DNA from: an uncultured Prevotellaceae bacterium
GTDB lineage: Bacteria > Bacteroidota > Bacteroidia > Bacteroidales > Bacteroidaceae
DNA length: 64,000 nt
Reading direction: 5' to 3'
NCBI GenBank assembly: GCA_949295905.1
Contig: CASFNA010000007.1
Span: 174,135-238,134 of the forward strand
Part shown: one piece after another, positions 16,383 through 24,856 of the stretch
Numbering within the stretch: the stretch's first letter is position 1
Layout of the letters: every line of letters starts with the position of its first letter
Made by a program: the position numbers and the translations under genes
The notes under the pieces: model-generated
Database searches by the model: none
What the model was told of the DNA's origin: nothing
Seen by the model: only the letters and a program-made list of their open reading frames with translations

Positions 16383-16550
16383 TTAGCCCAAGCTGATAGC
16401 CTCTGACGGACATACGTCTGCACATGTTCCGCACTCTGTGCACATGTCAGGGTTGATTGAATACTTCTCTCCCTCAGAGATAGCTCCTGCCGGACATTCG
16501 TCGATACAAGTACCGCAAGCGATACAGTTGTCACCAATTACGTAAGCCAT
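16383..16550 (-). CDS. Small 2[4Fe-4S] ferredoxin
   Basis: A 55-residue electron carrier, too short for many gene finders. It reads MAYVIGDNCIACGTCIDECP, later CTECGTCADVCP, so both clusters have the full CX2CX2CX3CP ligand set. The sequence is the clostridial-type bacterial ferredoxin, expected to serve pyruvate:ferredoxin oxidoreductase or hydrogenase-like enzymes in an anaerobe. The start is the ATG at 16550. A TACCTTTG box lies on the minus strand at 16612-16605, but no proper TTTG is found 19-21 bp further up. Confidence 0.95.
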   Translation of the reverse strand: MAYVIGDNCIACGTCIDECPAGAISEGEKYSINPDMCTECGTCADVCPSEAISLG

Positions 16551-16681
16551 AATACTGTTTTAGTTATTTGATTAATAATGTTTTGTACCTACATTTGTAC
16601 ACCGCAAAGGTAATACAATTATCCCGAATACCTACTTTTAGGTATTCGTTTTTAGATTGTTTAACTATTGAAAGTGTATAT

Positions 16682-16729
16682 AAACGCCAATAACGAACGC
16701 AAGCAAGGCGGTATTCGTTATTGGCGTTT
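16682..16729 (-). terminator. 16-bp hairpin after porT
   Basis: 16682-16697 (AAACGCCAATAACGAA) and 16714-16729 are exact reverse complements with a 16-nt loop. It lies just beyond the porT stop and upstream of the ferredoxin gene, where it can terminate porT transcription. Confidence 0.7.
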
Positions 16730-16745
16730 CACGATACTTGATTTT

Positions 16746-17489
16746 CTACTCGAAGTAAAACGACAGCACAATCATTTTGCTGCGCGCCTCGTTCACCGCC
16801 CGGGCGTACATCTTCATGTTCTCGTCGCGCAGGCGGTCGGCGTGCTTCGTGTCGAGACTATTCAGCAGACTGTAGCAGAACTTGAGTTCGGGGCGAAGCT
16901 TGAAGAACGGCAGGTAGACATCGCATCCGAGTCCTATTTCAAAGAAAACGTCGTAACGCTTCAGCTTGACATAGTCGTTGTCGCCGCCGGAAAGGTTAAT
17001 CATAGGGTTAAGTCCGGCCATGACGTAAGGGCGCGCGTTGTCCAACCGCGGCGCGCTGAAAATCAAGTCGAGCGGCACGCCGATGTAGACCGTCTTCATG
17101 TCCTGCGTCTGCACGATTGGCTCTCCGTTCTCCAACTTGTCCGTATGGTTGCGGAATGTAAGGTGGCGGTTGCCGAAGTACATCGTCGGTGCCATCCTGA
17201 AGGCGAAATAAGTGCCAAGCCGCAGCTCGCCGAGCACGCCAACGTTGAAGCCCATGTCCCATCGGTCTTGGTCGCAGGTTACGAGCTTCTCCGTCTGAGA
17301 GCCGTCCTCCGCAGCTATCATCTGCGGCCCGATGTTGTTAAACTCAATGTCCTGGAAATGCGTGCCGACGACCACTCCGAAGTGGAACGGCCGCAGGTCG
17401 GTGTACGGGCGGTTCTGCACCGCGCCGCCTTGGGCGTATGAACACAAGGCGGCAAAAAGCAATATGAGTATGGAAAACAGTCTTCTCAT
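16746..17489 (-). CDS. porT: PorT family outer-membrane protein (type IX secretion)
   Basis: A 247-residue exported beta-barrel protein: signal peptide MRRLFSILILLFAALCSYA, then QNRPYTDLRPFHFGVVVGTH and FQDIEFNNIG, the conserved beginning of PorT/SprT. Alternating hydrophobic strands run to a C-terminal SFYFE typical of outer-membrane barrels. PorT is needed for type IX secretion in Porphyromonas and relatives. It is not next to other T9SS genes here, which is usual because T9SS genes are scattered. Orthology rather than a general PorT-family barrel is likely from the N-terminal match but unproven. Confidence 0.85.
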   Translation of the reverse strand: MRRLFSILILLFAALCSYAQGGAVQNRPYTDLRPFHFGVVVGTHFQDIEFNNIGPQMIAAEDGSQTEKLVTCDQDRWDMGFNVGVLGELRLGTYFAFRMAPTMYFGNRHLTFRNHTDKLENGEPIVQTQDMKTVYIGVPLDLIFSAPRLDNARPYVMAGLNPMINLSGGDNDYVKLKRYDVFFEIGLGCDVYLPFFKLRPELKFCYSLLNSLDTKHADRLRDENMKMYARAVNEARSKMIVLSFYFE

Positions 17490-17561
17490 CGCTATAATAA
17501 CGGCGCAAAAGGAAGAATATTTTATCTTTCAGGATAATATAAGGGCAATACGCCGCCGGCC

Positions 17562-18401
17562 TCAACGGCTGAAGTCTACCGTTATTTTGCCTACGTATAT
17601 GCCGTGCTTGCCGTTCTGGTCGTTGGGGACAGGCTTGCCGTCGATGTTTTCCTCGTATTCCAACGCGTTGAAATACGAATGCGAATGGCCTCCAAGCACT
17701 ATGTCGATGTTGCGCGTCTGCCGCATAAGTTCGGTGTCGTCAATGCCGATTATGTCCCAGCCGAGATGCGAGAGGCAGACTACGATGTCACACTTTTCCC
17801 GCGCCTTCAGCAGCTTTGCCACGTCGTTGGCGGCCTTCACGGGGTCGTTGTACTTCACTCCGGCGCACGTCTTGGCCATGACCAGCCCGTCAAGTTGCGG
17901 CGAAAGGCCGAACACTCCAATCCTCAATCCGTCGCGCTTGAGCACCACATACGGCTTTACAACGCCTTCGAGAGCCGTCCCGGTGAAGTCGTAGTTGGCG
18001 CAGACGATGGGGAAATCGGCCTTCTTGAACAGCCTTGCCATGTTCTCCACGCCGAAGTCGAACTCGTGGTTGCCCATCGTTGCAGCGTCGTAACGCATCA
18101 AGTTCATCAGCCCCACCTCGACGTCTCCCTTATATAAGGTATAATAAGGAGAGCCTTGGGAGAAGTCGCCGCTGTCAAAAAGCAGCAGGTCGGGATGCTT
18201 GCTACGCTCCCGGCTCACCATCTCCGCACGCCTGATGAAGCCTCCGCGGCCTGCAAGCATTGTGTCGGCAAGGTGCGGATTTAGCGGGAATATGCAACTA
18301 TGGGTGTCGTTAGTATGAAGTATCACAAGCCGCTTACCCTTTGCCTGCACTCCGGCAAGCAGCGTAACGGCCAACATTATGGTTAAGAAAAAACGCTTCA
18401 T
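17562..18401 (-). CDS. 5'-nucleotidase, metallophosphoesterase domain protein
   Basis: A 279-residue exported phosphoesterase: signal peptide MKRFFLTIMLAVTLLAGVQA, then the two-metal motifs LHTNDTHS, DSGDFSQG, MGNHEFDFG and VLGGHSHSY. These are the N-terminal catalytic domain of UshA-type 5'-nucleotidases, which split nucleotides to nucleosides in the periplasm. The usual C-terminal substrate-binding domain is missing here and is encoded by the gene just upstream (18398-19177). The ATG at 18401 overlaps the stop of that gene by 4 bp (ATGA), so the two proteins are translationally coupled and probably act together. Confidence 0.93.
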   Translation of the reverse strand: MKRFFLTIMLAVTLLAGVQAKGKRLVILHTNDTHSCIFPLNPHLADTMLAGRGGFIRRAEMVSRERSKHPDLLLFDSGDFSQGSPYYTLYKGDVEVGLMNLMRYDAATMGNHEFDFGVENMARLFKKADFPIVCANYDFTGTALEGVVKPYVVLKRDGLRIGVFGLSPQLDGLVMAKTCAGVKYNDPVKAANDVAKLLKAREKCDIVVCLSHLGWDIIGIDDTELMRQTRNIDIVLGGHSHSYFNALEYEENIDGKPVPNDQNGKHGIYVGKITVDFSR

Positions 18402-19177
18402 CTGCCTTCTATTGTTATTCGTCCTTCAATCTTCGAGCTTACGCTTTCGCCCTGCTCCATCTTCTCTTTCATGTATTTCATTATGATGAAACGCACGTTG
18501 TTGTCCTTGCTTGACGGCGAATTGACTTCCGTCGAACTCTTAAACGCCTCCATCTTGTCGTTACCCTGGGCCACATAGTCAAGCGTTGCGATGCGGTACT
18601 TGGCGTCCGCCACGATGCGTTTACCGCCGAGCAAGGCCGACTTCAGCCGTCCGTCGGCGGTTATGACCAGCTCAACGCCGTGGCTTACGGCCTCTCCTCC
18701 AACCGAAGCAATCTGCCCGAACAGCTCCAAGACCTTGTCTCCTGTCAACGTTACAAAGCAGATTTTGTTCTCAAACGGTGCCACGTCGAGCACGTCTCCG
18801 TAAGTAACCTCGCCCTTGGCAATGGCCGAACGTATGCCGCCGACGTTGTAAACGGCAAAGTCGGGACGCTCGCCGTAATCCTTTCCACACCATACGAGAA
18901 TGTCGGCAAGCAGGTTTGTCAGGTTGCTTTCCGGCCTTTCGGCATACAGATATTCAGCCGCCACGCCGACAACGGGGCTCATTATGCTGTCCACCTGACG
19001 CTTATAAGGAGCTATGAAATCGGCAACGGCCTTGTCAGGAGCCGTATCGTAAGTGCTGTCCACAAGTATGCGGGAACGTTCGAAGCCCGTAATCCGATAA
19101 CCGGAAGAGCACGACGCACACACCAATGCCGACAATACAAATACGCTGAAAATGAGTTTCTTACACATATAAACCAT
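18398..19177 (-). CDS. 5'-nucleotidase C-terminal domain lipoprotein
   Basis: A 259-residue lipoprotein (lipobox VCASC near residue 22; ATG at 19177, or at 19168 three codons on). It has the 5'-nucleotidase C-terminal domain: ESNLTNLLADILVW, DFAVYNVGGIRSAI, GDVLDVAPFENKICFVTLTG and YRIATLDYVAQGND. In UshA this domain holds the substrate and follows the metallophosphatase domain in one chain; here it is a separate protein encoded before it. The lipid anchor would tether the complex to a membrane while the catalytic partner is soluble. A good promoter is just upstream. Confidence 0.93.
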   Translation of the reverse strand: MVYMCKKLIFSVFVLSALVCASCSSGYRITGFERSRILVDSTYDTAPDKAVADFIAPYKRQVDSIMSPVVGVAAEYLYAERPESNLTNLLADILVWCGKDYGERPDFAVYNVGGIRSAIAKGEVTYGDVLDVAPFENKICFVTLTGDKVLELFGQIASVGGEAVSHGVELVITADGRLKSALLGGKRIVADAKYRIATLDYVAQGNDKMEAFKSSTEVNSPSSKDNNVRFIIMKYMKEKMEQGESVSSKIEGRITIEGR

Positions 19178-19190
19178 ATAAAAAGCCGTG

Positions 19191-19221
19191 CAAAGTTAGC
19201 TAAAAACGCAAATAAGGCAAA
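19191..19221 (-). promoter_or_regulatory. Promoter of split 5'-nucleotidase operon
   Basis: On the minus strand TTTG (19221-19218) and TAACTTTG (19198-19191) are 19 bp apart. Transcription would start near 19185, only about 8-17 nt before the possible start codons. Confidence 0.8.
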
Positions 19222-19248
19222 GAAATACGTAAAAAAATAAGATTAAGC

Positions 19249-19279
19249 TTTGCCGACAAGAGGAAAAAGCGTACCTTTG
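19249..19279 (+). promoter_or_regulatory. Promoter of rplS
   Basis: TTTG (19249-19252) and TACCTTTG (19272-19279) with 19 bp between them match the Bacteroidetes consensus. The leader to the rplS ATG is about 85 nt, long enough for a ribosomal-protein autoregulatory structure, though I could not identify one. Confidence 0.8.
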
Positions 19280-19369
19280 CACCGCTTTCCGCGTAATCGC
19301 TGACAGGAAGAAGTGTTGCCTCGTTATGTTGCGTCGGAACGATGAAACAAATTTAATTATCAAACAACA

Positions 19370-19735
19370 ATGGATTTAATTAAAGTTGCTGAAGAAGCAT
19401 TTGCAAGCGGCAAGAAGTTCCCCGAGTTCAAATCTGGTGACACAATCACCGTCGCTTACAAAATCATCGAGGGTTCAAAGGAGCGTATCCAGCTCTACCG
19501 TGGTGTCGTAATAAAGATTAGCGGCCAAGGAGACAAAAAGCGCTTCACCGTCCGTAAGATGTCTGGAACTGTCGGAGTAGAGCGTATCTTCCCGATGGAT
19601 TCACCCAACATCGACAACATCGAGGTAAACAAGCACGGTAAGGTACGCCGCGCCAAGCTGTATTACCTCCGCAAACTTACAGGTAAGAAGGCCCGTATCG
19701 CAGAGAAAAAGGTCATCACAAAGAAAGAGGACTAA
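19370..19735 (+). CDS. rplS: 50S ribosomal protein L19
   Basis: A 121-residue large-subunit protein at the 30S-50S interface. It shows the L19 pattern [53 protein letters not shown] and [20 protein letters not shown]. The length is typical. It has its own promoter at 19249-19279 and a strong terminator at 19748-19800, so it is monocistronic here rather than in the rpsP-rimM-trmD-rplS operon of other phyla. Confidence 0.98.
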   Translation: MDLIKVAEEAFASGKKFPEFKSGDTITVAYKIIEGSKERIQLYRGVVIKISGQGDKKRFTVRKMSGTVGVERIFPMDSPNIDNIEVNKHGKVRRAKLYYLRKLTGKKARIAEKKVITKKED

Positions 19736-19747
19736 GCCCTATTTGCA

Positions 19748-19800
19748 ACAAAACAAGACGGGTCGGGATGCTGTTTGCATCCCGACCCGTCTTGTTTTGT
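19748..19800 (+). terminator. Strong intrinsic terminator after rplS
   Basis: Arms 19748-19771 and 19777-19800 form a perfect 24-bp stem with the 5-nt loop TGTTT. The ends of the stem are A-rich and T-rich (ACAAAAC/GTTTTGT), so it can work for rplS and, on the other strand, for the convergent capA-like gene that stops at 19810. Confidence 0.9.
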
Positions 19801-19809
19801 ATATTGTAT

Positions 19810-20928
19810 TCATTCCTTTTCCACCGGCACAATAGCTCCGTCATCGCTTATCCTAAGCCTTCCGCCGTAGACATCGGCATCAGTCAGCATCCTGATTTGC
19901 CGCACAACTACGCCCGTAGTGTCGCGCCTCGGGCCGAGCCCCTTGCGCTGTATGAACGGGTGTATGCGCCCGTCGAGAAACCGGCCGCGCCTGTCAGTCC
20001 TGACGACGATGACCGGCGCATATCCCGAAAGCCCCATAATGCTGATGGCGTAAGGCGTACAGAAGTTGCCAAGGCTGTAGGCTATGAACCTATCTTTATA
20101 CATCTCTACGCAGCGCACCACATGGGGGCCGTGACCATAGACGATGTCCGCGCCGTTGTCTATGCAGAAACGGACGAACCTGCGGAGTGAACCGCGGTCC
20201 TCGCCCAAGAACCGTTCCGTACTGTCGGGCAGATGGCTGAAGGCCTTTCCCTCGCCTCCGCCGTGGAAAGATACCACCACGATGTCGGCCATGGCACGCA
20301 GGCTGTCAAGCACTCCGCGCACCGTGGCAAGCTCCTGATGGCGCATGGTATGGCCGTTGTGACCGAAAGCGCACAGGCCAAACCTCACCCCGCCGCGCTC
20401 GAGCACGGCAGACACGGCCCTGCGCCTTATCCCTGAATACTTTATCCCGAGCCTGTCAAGCGTCCTTTCAGTGGAGAGTACGCCACGCAAGCCGAAATCA
20501 TACGTATGGTTGTTTGCCATACTGAGGTAATCGTAACCTGCATCCTTGAGGCGTGCGGCGAACTCCGGGGGTGTGCGGAACAAGTAAGTGTGCTCCGTCT
20601 CGCGTTTTCTCGGCGGCACACTGTCACAAAACGTGCCCTCAAGATTGCCCAAAGCCAAGTCGGCCGCGGCCAAAACTCCTTTCACGTCACGGAAAAGTGC
20701 CCTGCCTTTGTCGGGAGGCAGCATAGTGTCTGGATATGTAGTGCCCAGCATTATGTCGCCGGTCAAGGCCACGGTAAACGCCTCTACATGGTGTTCAGCC
20801 GCCTGCACGGTGTCTGCACGGGCTGTATCAGGCATACCGGCAACGGCTTTCCTGTCAGAACCACCGGCTCCGCAGGCAGTAAGAAGAAGGATTATTCCAA
20901 CAAATGAAACGACTGGAAGGAGACGCAT
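19810..20928 (-). CDS. CapA family poly-gamma-glutamate-type lipoprotein
   Basis: A 372-residue lipoprotein (lipobox LLTAC at about residues 15-19) of the CapA family, a metallophosphatase-like fold. Motifs are LTGDIMLG near residue 54, LGNLEGTFCD, YDYLSMANNHTYDFG, VSFHGGGEG and VYGHGPHVVRCVEMYKDRFIAYSLGNF. CapA in Bacillus helps polymerise and export poly-gamma-glutamate capsule, but most Bacteroidetes members have no capB/capC partners and their job is unknown. None is seen here, so a capsule role should not be assumed. Confidence 0.9.
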   Translation of the reverse strand: MRLLPVVSFVGIILLLTACGAGGSDRKAVAGMPDTARADTVQAAEHHVEAFTVALTGDIMLGTTYPDTMLPPDKGRALFRDVKGVLAAADLALGNLEGTFCDSVPPRKRETEHTYLFRTPPEFAARLKDAGYDYLSMANNHTYDFGLRGVLSTERTLDRLGIKYSGIRRRAVSAVLERGGVRFGLCAFGHNGHTMRHQELATVRGVLDSLRAMADIVVVSFHGGGEGKAFSHLPDSTERFLGEDRGSLRRFVRFCIDNGADIVYGHGPHVVRCVEMYKDRFIAYSLGNFCTPYAISIMGLSGYAPVIVVRTDRRGRFLDGRIHPFIQRKGLGPRRDTTGVVVRQIRMLTDADVYGGRLRISDDGAIVPVEKE

Positions 20929-20937
20929 GGCAAACTT

Positions 20938-21053
20938 TATTATAATTAAGAATTAAGAGTTAAGAATTAAGAAAATTACCAGCAGAAGCATATTTCCTTA
21001 ATTCTTAACTCTTAATTCTTAATTTCTTATGCTCTTAATTCGTAATTTTCCTT
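20938..21053. repeat. Low-complexity inverted repeat between capA-like and nlpC genes
   Basis: Words AATTAAGAGTTAAG and GAATTAAG (20940-20975) face CTTAATTCTTAACTC and related words (20996-21050). The arms can pair over about 30 bp. The same word family occurs after the mutS-like gene at 30868-30945. Confidence 0.75.
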
Positions 21054-21608
21054 TTACTGCATCACACGGCGCGCGCCTACATAGCGGCGTGAGTAATACC
21101 TCTCATTTGAATTGCTTACCTTTACGCCCTTGATGCTTGCGTGTATGAAATTGAAACTTCCGTTTATCTGGTCTACATCAACGACAATGCCCACATGCCC
21201 GATTGGGCCGCGCGAGTTGGAGCCGGTGAAAAACACCAGGTCGCCCGTGCGCAGCTCGTCCTTGCCTACCGCCTCGCCGTCAGTGTACTGGTCGCGCGAA
21301 GAGCGGCCCAGCTCTATGCCCATGTTCTTGAACACATAGCTTGTAAAGCCAGAGCAGTCGAAAGCGTTGGGGCCCGACTGGCCGCGGCGGTATCTTGCTC
21401 CAAGATGCGAAAACGCCTCGTTGAGCATGTCGTCAATCTGTGAATATTCGAAGTCTTCGCCGTATGCCTCGTTGTCATACAGGAAGTCAAAGTTCTCTAT
21501 TTCCTCGTATTGTTCTTCCTCGTTTTCAGTCTTGTCGTTGTCGGCCGCCGCCGGAAGTCCGGCTGTAAACAGCATCATGGCAACGGCAAATATCTTAAGG
21601 TGTCTCAT
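21054..21608 (-). CDS. NlpC/P60 family cell-wall hydrolase
   Basis: A 184-residue exported cysteine peptidase. After a signal peptide (MRHLKIFAVAMMLFTAGLPAAA) and an acidic linker rich in Glu and Tyr comes an NlpC/P60 domain: AFDCSGFTSYVF with the catalytic Cys, LRTGDLVFFTGS, IGHVGIVVD with the catalytic His, and FNFIHASIKGV. Such enzymes cut peptide stems of peptidoglycan. I use the ATG at 21608, which gives the signal peptide, instead of an in-frame ATG 26 codons upstream. Confidence 0.92.
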   Translation of the reverse strand: MRHLKIFAVAMMLFTAGLPAAADNDKTENEEEQYEEIENFDFLYDNEAYGEDFEYSQIDDMLNEAFSHLGARYRRGQSGPNAFDCSGFTSYVFKNMGIELGRSSRDQYTDGEAVGKDELRTGDLVFFTGSNSRGPIGHVGIVVDVDQINGSFNFIHASIKGVKVSNSNERYYSRRYVGARRVMQ

Positions 21609-21915
21609 GTTTGATGGTTTCTGTAAGATAATATGAAAGGGGTCAAGTTGATTTCCGACTGCGAAGATAGCGAAAATATGCCGCAAATCAAAGTCTGTTT
21701 ACATCTTTTGGGAAGAGCAAAAAGCGTGCCACAACGCATTAAAAAGGATGAAACGTACTGGATTATAGCACTTTACGACAGAATATCTACAAAAGACTTA
21801 AACCCAAAGTGTTTACATCTTTTAAGAAACAAGTCTTTCATTATTTAACGGCCTGCCGCCACATGACATGCGAAATGCGGCGGCGTACAACACGCATGAG
21901 CTGCGGATGAAATTC
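21609..21915. other. Intergenic stretch with a short direct repeat
   Basis: About 300 bp upstream of the NlpC/P60 gene. GTTTACATCTTTT occurs near 21698 and again near 21809, about 110 bp apart, in otherwise AT-rich sequence. Nothing here resembles a gene. Confidence 0.45.
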
Positions 21916-21996
21916 AATATGCGGCATTTCGCGCTGCAAAAGGCCATGAATTGCACGCTAAAAAGCCGTCTTTTGCAGGCTAAAAGACGGCATATT
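21916..21996. repeat. Four-unit 22-bp phased palindrome element, copy 5
   Basis: Units start at 21916, 21938, 21960 and 21982: AATATGCGGCATTTC, AAAAGGCCATGAATT, AAAAAGCCGTCTTTT and AAAAGACGGCATATT, with linkers GCGCTGC, GCACGCT and GCAGGCT. Units 3 and 4 are near reverse complements. It lies just beyond the corrinoid operon terminator. Confidence 0.9.
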
Positions 21997-22065
21997 GAAA
22001 ACGCGCTGATTACCAACGTGTTACAGACACGCCAAAGGCTATGCGCAAACAGTCCTGAACGAGGC

Positions 22066-22104
22066 ATAAAAACAGGCGTGGCCGGCATCACTGCCAACCA
22101 CGCC
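22066..22104 (-). terminator. Terminator of corrinoid uptake operon
   Basis: On the minus strand GGCGTGG (22104-22098), a loop, CCACGCC (22081-22075) and then TG plus a run of five T (22070-22066) form a classical intrinsic terminator 40 bp after the stop of the last gene of the operon. Confidence 0.8.
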
Positions 22105-22144
22105 CCGACATAAAAGAATCTATGTAAAACTGTGTCTTCAGCCA

Positions 22145-23725
22145 TTATTTGCCAACTACCACCTTTCTTGCCGTGCCGTCGCTCATGCGCACTATGTTCA
22201 CGCCAGGCTGCGGACGGTCGAGCTTCTTGCCGTCAACGGTGAAGCGCGCCACCTCGGTTGCGCCGCCGTTGCCTGCATCGACACCGCCTATCCCAGTGGA
22301 TGCGCCGACGCTGACCGCTATCGGCAGTTCTGTAACCATGCCGTTAGACTCCGCCGCGAGCGTAACCGTTGTCGTGCCTTCGGCCAAAGGCGCTATGGTC
22401 AGCGTCGTACCTTCGAGCCTTGCGTCGGCCACCGACGGGTCGCCTCTCCCGGCAAGTGAAAGTGTTATGTTGTAAGCAATGTTGTCACGGTCGGCCACCT
22501 TGCCTGCAAGGTCTACGGTGTAAGGCTGTCCGTTCTCTTCCAACCCTACCTTGTTTTCCACTCCTACAAACTCGGGAGCATACTTGTCCGGGAATATGGG
22601 CAACGTCGGGAACCAGTAGTATTCGTCCAATGTCACCGTCTTTTCAAGCTCGCCCGTCGCGCCGTTCACAAGGTGAATCCAGTTGTGTTCATAATTAGCG
22701 CCGTAGCCGGACTGTGTCGTAAGGACTACAAGCTGCCCCGTGCGGTCGTCATAACGCGCCACTCCATACGCCTGCTGCGTCTTTGTATCGTCGGCCGCAG
22801 GCAGCCCCTCGATGGTGAAAAACGGCTTTAGAGCGCTTATGTCAGAGCCTATCTCATAACGGTAAAACTCGTTGCCGCCTATCCATGAGCCGCCCTGGTT
22901 CCAGTAAAGCACGTTAGCCGTACGGCTCGCGCAGAAAGCCGTCGGCTTCCACGCGCCCCACTGGCACATAACCTTAACCCCTTCGGGCAGCGTCAGCGTC
23001 TCTTCCGTCTCCAGCGTGGCAGGGTCTACACATGTCAGCTCACCGCTCGAGGCTATCCACACGCTGCCGTCGGCGGTCTGGGCTATGCCCTGCACGTCGG
23101 TGCAGGCTATCGTCCCGGCCACCATGTCGGTCTCCGTGTCAATGGCGTGGACGCCCACTCCTTTTTCAATCACGAACACGTAGCCGCCCGCCTTGAGCAT
23201 GTCGCCCACGTTGACACGGTACGACCCTTCCTCGCCTATGCCCTGAACGACATCGCCTATTTCCATATTGTCAACGTCGAAGGCCACCACGCCGGCGGTA
23301 GTCCCTATGTACACCTTGTGCGGATTGGCGCCTGCTATTGAGCGTCCGTCGCCTCCGCCAATCTCGTTGAAGCTTGCGATAACCTCCAATGTCTTCGCGT
23401 CCATCACTACGAGGGCTCCGCCTGTTCCGCCCGCCTGCTTCGACATGACGTACAGCCTGCCGCCATACACCATGCTCGAGCACGACGTATTGCCGAAGCT
23501 GAACCCCTCGTTTTCGCGTTCCTGCACGTTGTACATCATCTCTCCGTCTACAGTCATGAAGTTAATACTGCCTCCGTCGTGGCCGAACCAGCCCTCATTC
23601 AGTATGAACGTACCGTCCTCATAGCCGCCGTAAGGCGTTGTGCCGCCGCTTGTCTGTGCCGGTGCAGCCGTCACGTTTGCCGCCAGAATACCGGCGATAC
23701 TTGCCAAAGTAAAAAATCTTTTCAT
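22145..23725 (-). CDS. Exported DUF5074-type beta-propeller protein with C-terminal sorting-like tail
   Basis: This 526-residue protein has a signal peptide (MKRFFTLASIAGILAANVTAAPA) and then repeated blades with FILNEGWFGHDGGSINFM, VVMDAKTLEVIASF and VVAFDVDNMEIG, a seven-bladed YncE/DUF5074-like propeller to about residue 380. Ig-like sequence (EFVGVENKVGLEENGQPYTV) and a C-terminal tail RFTVDGKKLDRPQPGVNIVR follow. That tail resembles type IX secretion sorting domains (GKxV...GxNI), so surface export is likely. It is the last gene of a cobalamin-riboswitch-controlled operon. A role in corrinoid capture parallel to BtuG is inferred from context. Confidence 0.85.
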   Translation of the reverse strand: MKRFFTLASIAGILAANVTAAPAQTSGGTTPYGGYEDGTFILNEGWFGHDGGSINFMTVDGEMMYNVQERENEGFSFGNTSCSSMVYGGRLYVMSKQAGGTGGALVVMDAKTLEVIASFNEIGGGDGRSIAGANPHKVYIGTTAGVVAFDVDNMEIGDVVQGIGEEGSYRVNVGDMLKAGGYVFVIEKGVGVHAIDTETDMVAGTIACTDVQGIAQTADGSVWIASSGELTCVDPATLETEETLTLPEGVKVMCQWGAWKPTAFCASRTANVLYWNQGGSWIGGNEFYRYEIGSDISALKPFFTIEGLPAADDTKTQQAYGVARYDDRTGQLVVLTTQSGYGANYEHNWIHLVNGATGELEKTVTLDEYYWFPTLPIFPDKYAPEFVGVENKVGLEENGQPYTVDLAGKVADRDNIAYNITLSLAGRGDPSVADARLEGTTLTIAPLAEGTTTVTLAAESNGMVTELPIAVSVGASTGIGGVDAGNGGATEVARFTVDGKKLDRPQPGVNIVRMSDGTARKVVVGK

Positions 23726-23741
23726 AAAAACTTGATTTGGT

Positions 23742-24704
23742 TTATTGTTGTTTTAACAGATGTAAGTCGGTAATTCCCACCACCTCCGTCGATGTCTCGC
23801 CTACCCATCCGCACTGCTGGTTGACGCCGGTGTATATCTTGATGAAGTCAGCTCCGGGCAAATCGACGTGGTTGCCGTCATCGTCCACAGCCCAGCCGAT
23901 GTCGAAGTCTGCCCCGTCCTCGGTGTTAAGGCGGTTGTCTGCATAACCCCAGTCATACGCGTAGAGCACCCAATACGTGCCCGTTCCGCTCTCATCGACG
24001 GCGTTCGGGGGAAGAAGCGTGCCGCCGAAAGCCAGCTCGCCGTCCTCAATCCACTGCGGCCAATAGTCCTGCGAGTGGTATTCGTTGCGCTCAATGTAGC
24101 CTGCGCCACCCTTGTTGTCCGTCCAAGGGATGTCGGCCAAGGCCTCTCCGGCTTGCCTTTTGTATGTGATTTCATAACCTTTCAAGGTCTCCGGCTTGCC
24201 GTGTTCGCTCCCGGCAAGCTCGTACCATTCGTCATCGTCAGGCTGTCCGTTCCTGTTACGGTCGTAAGCCACCATCACTATGCCCGGCTCGCAGCTTCCG
24301 CCGGGGCGCGAAGTGCCGCCAGCCGGAGCACCGCCGTTGTAAAAGGCGTTGCCCAAGACCTTGAAGTCGGCCTCGCCCGGCACGTTTTCTATGGTATGGT
24401 CGAAGCCGCACACAACGTAGCCTCCATACCCACCGAGCGTTATCACGCCGCGTGCGTCATTGCCGATGGCGGCCAACGCCTTGGCGTTCATGTCCTCTTG
24501 GGTGTCGCCCTCGGCGTATTCGGGCATCTCGTTGACAAACTGTCCCGGCGCGGGACGGTATTCCAGCACCTTCGTAACATAAGGACTGCGCCCCTTGGCA
24601 GGGCCTCCTCCTTCGCCGTTTCCTCCATCGTCGTCGCTGCACGAACTTGGAACAAGCAGCACAGCGGCTGCCAGCGGCAGAATGTAAAACCTTTTCTTGC
24701 TCAT
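23742..24704 (-). CDS. Surface lipoprotein of corrinoid operon, unknown fold
   Basis: A 320-residue lipoprotein: MSKKRFYILPLAAAVLLVP, lipobox PSSC, then a Ser/Asp/Gly-rich linker. The mature part contains YVTKVLEYRPAPGQFVNEMP, GVITLGGYGGYVVCGFDHT, NAFYNGGAPAGG, GIVMVAYDRNRNGQPDDDEW (an acidic, calcium-site-like loop) and DWGYADNR. Proteins with this layout accompany BtuB/BtuG-type genes in Bacteroidetes corrinoid loci. I cannot name the fold; calcium binding is suggested by the DRNRNGQPDDDE loop. I use the ATG at 24704, which gives the lipoprotein signal; an upstream ATG at 24839 is not favoured. It lies between the propeller gene and BtuG. Confidence 0.82.
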   Translation of the reverse strand: MSKKRFYILPLAAAVLLVPSSCSDDDGGNGEGGGPAKGRSPYVTKVLEYRPAPGQFVNEMPEYAEGDTQEDMNAKALAAIGNDARGVITLGGYGGYVVCGFDHTIENVPGEADFKVLGNAFYNGGAPAGGTSRPGGSCEPGIVMVAYDRNRNGQPDDDEWYELAGSEHGKPETLKGYEITYKRQAGEALADIPWTDNKGGAGYIERNEYHSQDYWPQWIEDGELAFGGTLLPPNAVDESGTGTYWVLYAYDWGYADNRLNTEDGADFDIGWAVDDDGNHVDLPGADFIKIYTGVNQQCGWVGETSTEVVGITDLHLLKQQ

Positions 24705-24856
24705 CTTAATATGTTGTTTTTCTTGATTGCCAATACCGTTCGCCTTTCGGCCGACTAAAACCGTAAGCAAAAGCAGCACTTTTGTTGCACTTGCAAGGCA
24801 TATCCGTCCTGCCAGCACGACACTGTAAGCATTCCACATGCGTTTCTTTCAATTCC

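Noticed and set aside
16605-16612. Promoter for the ferredoxin gene
   Set aside because: The TACCTTTG box is good, but no TTTG-like element occurs at 19-21 bp, so I did not list it as a promoter.
19810-20928. Capsule (poly-gamma-glutamate) biosynthesis locus
   Set aside because: Only a CapA-like gene is present, with no CapB or CapC partner nearby.
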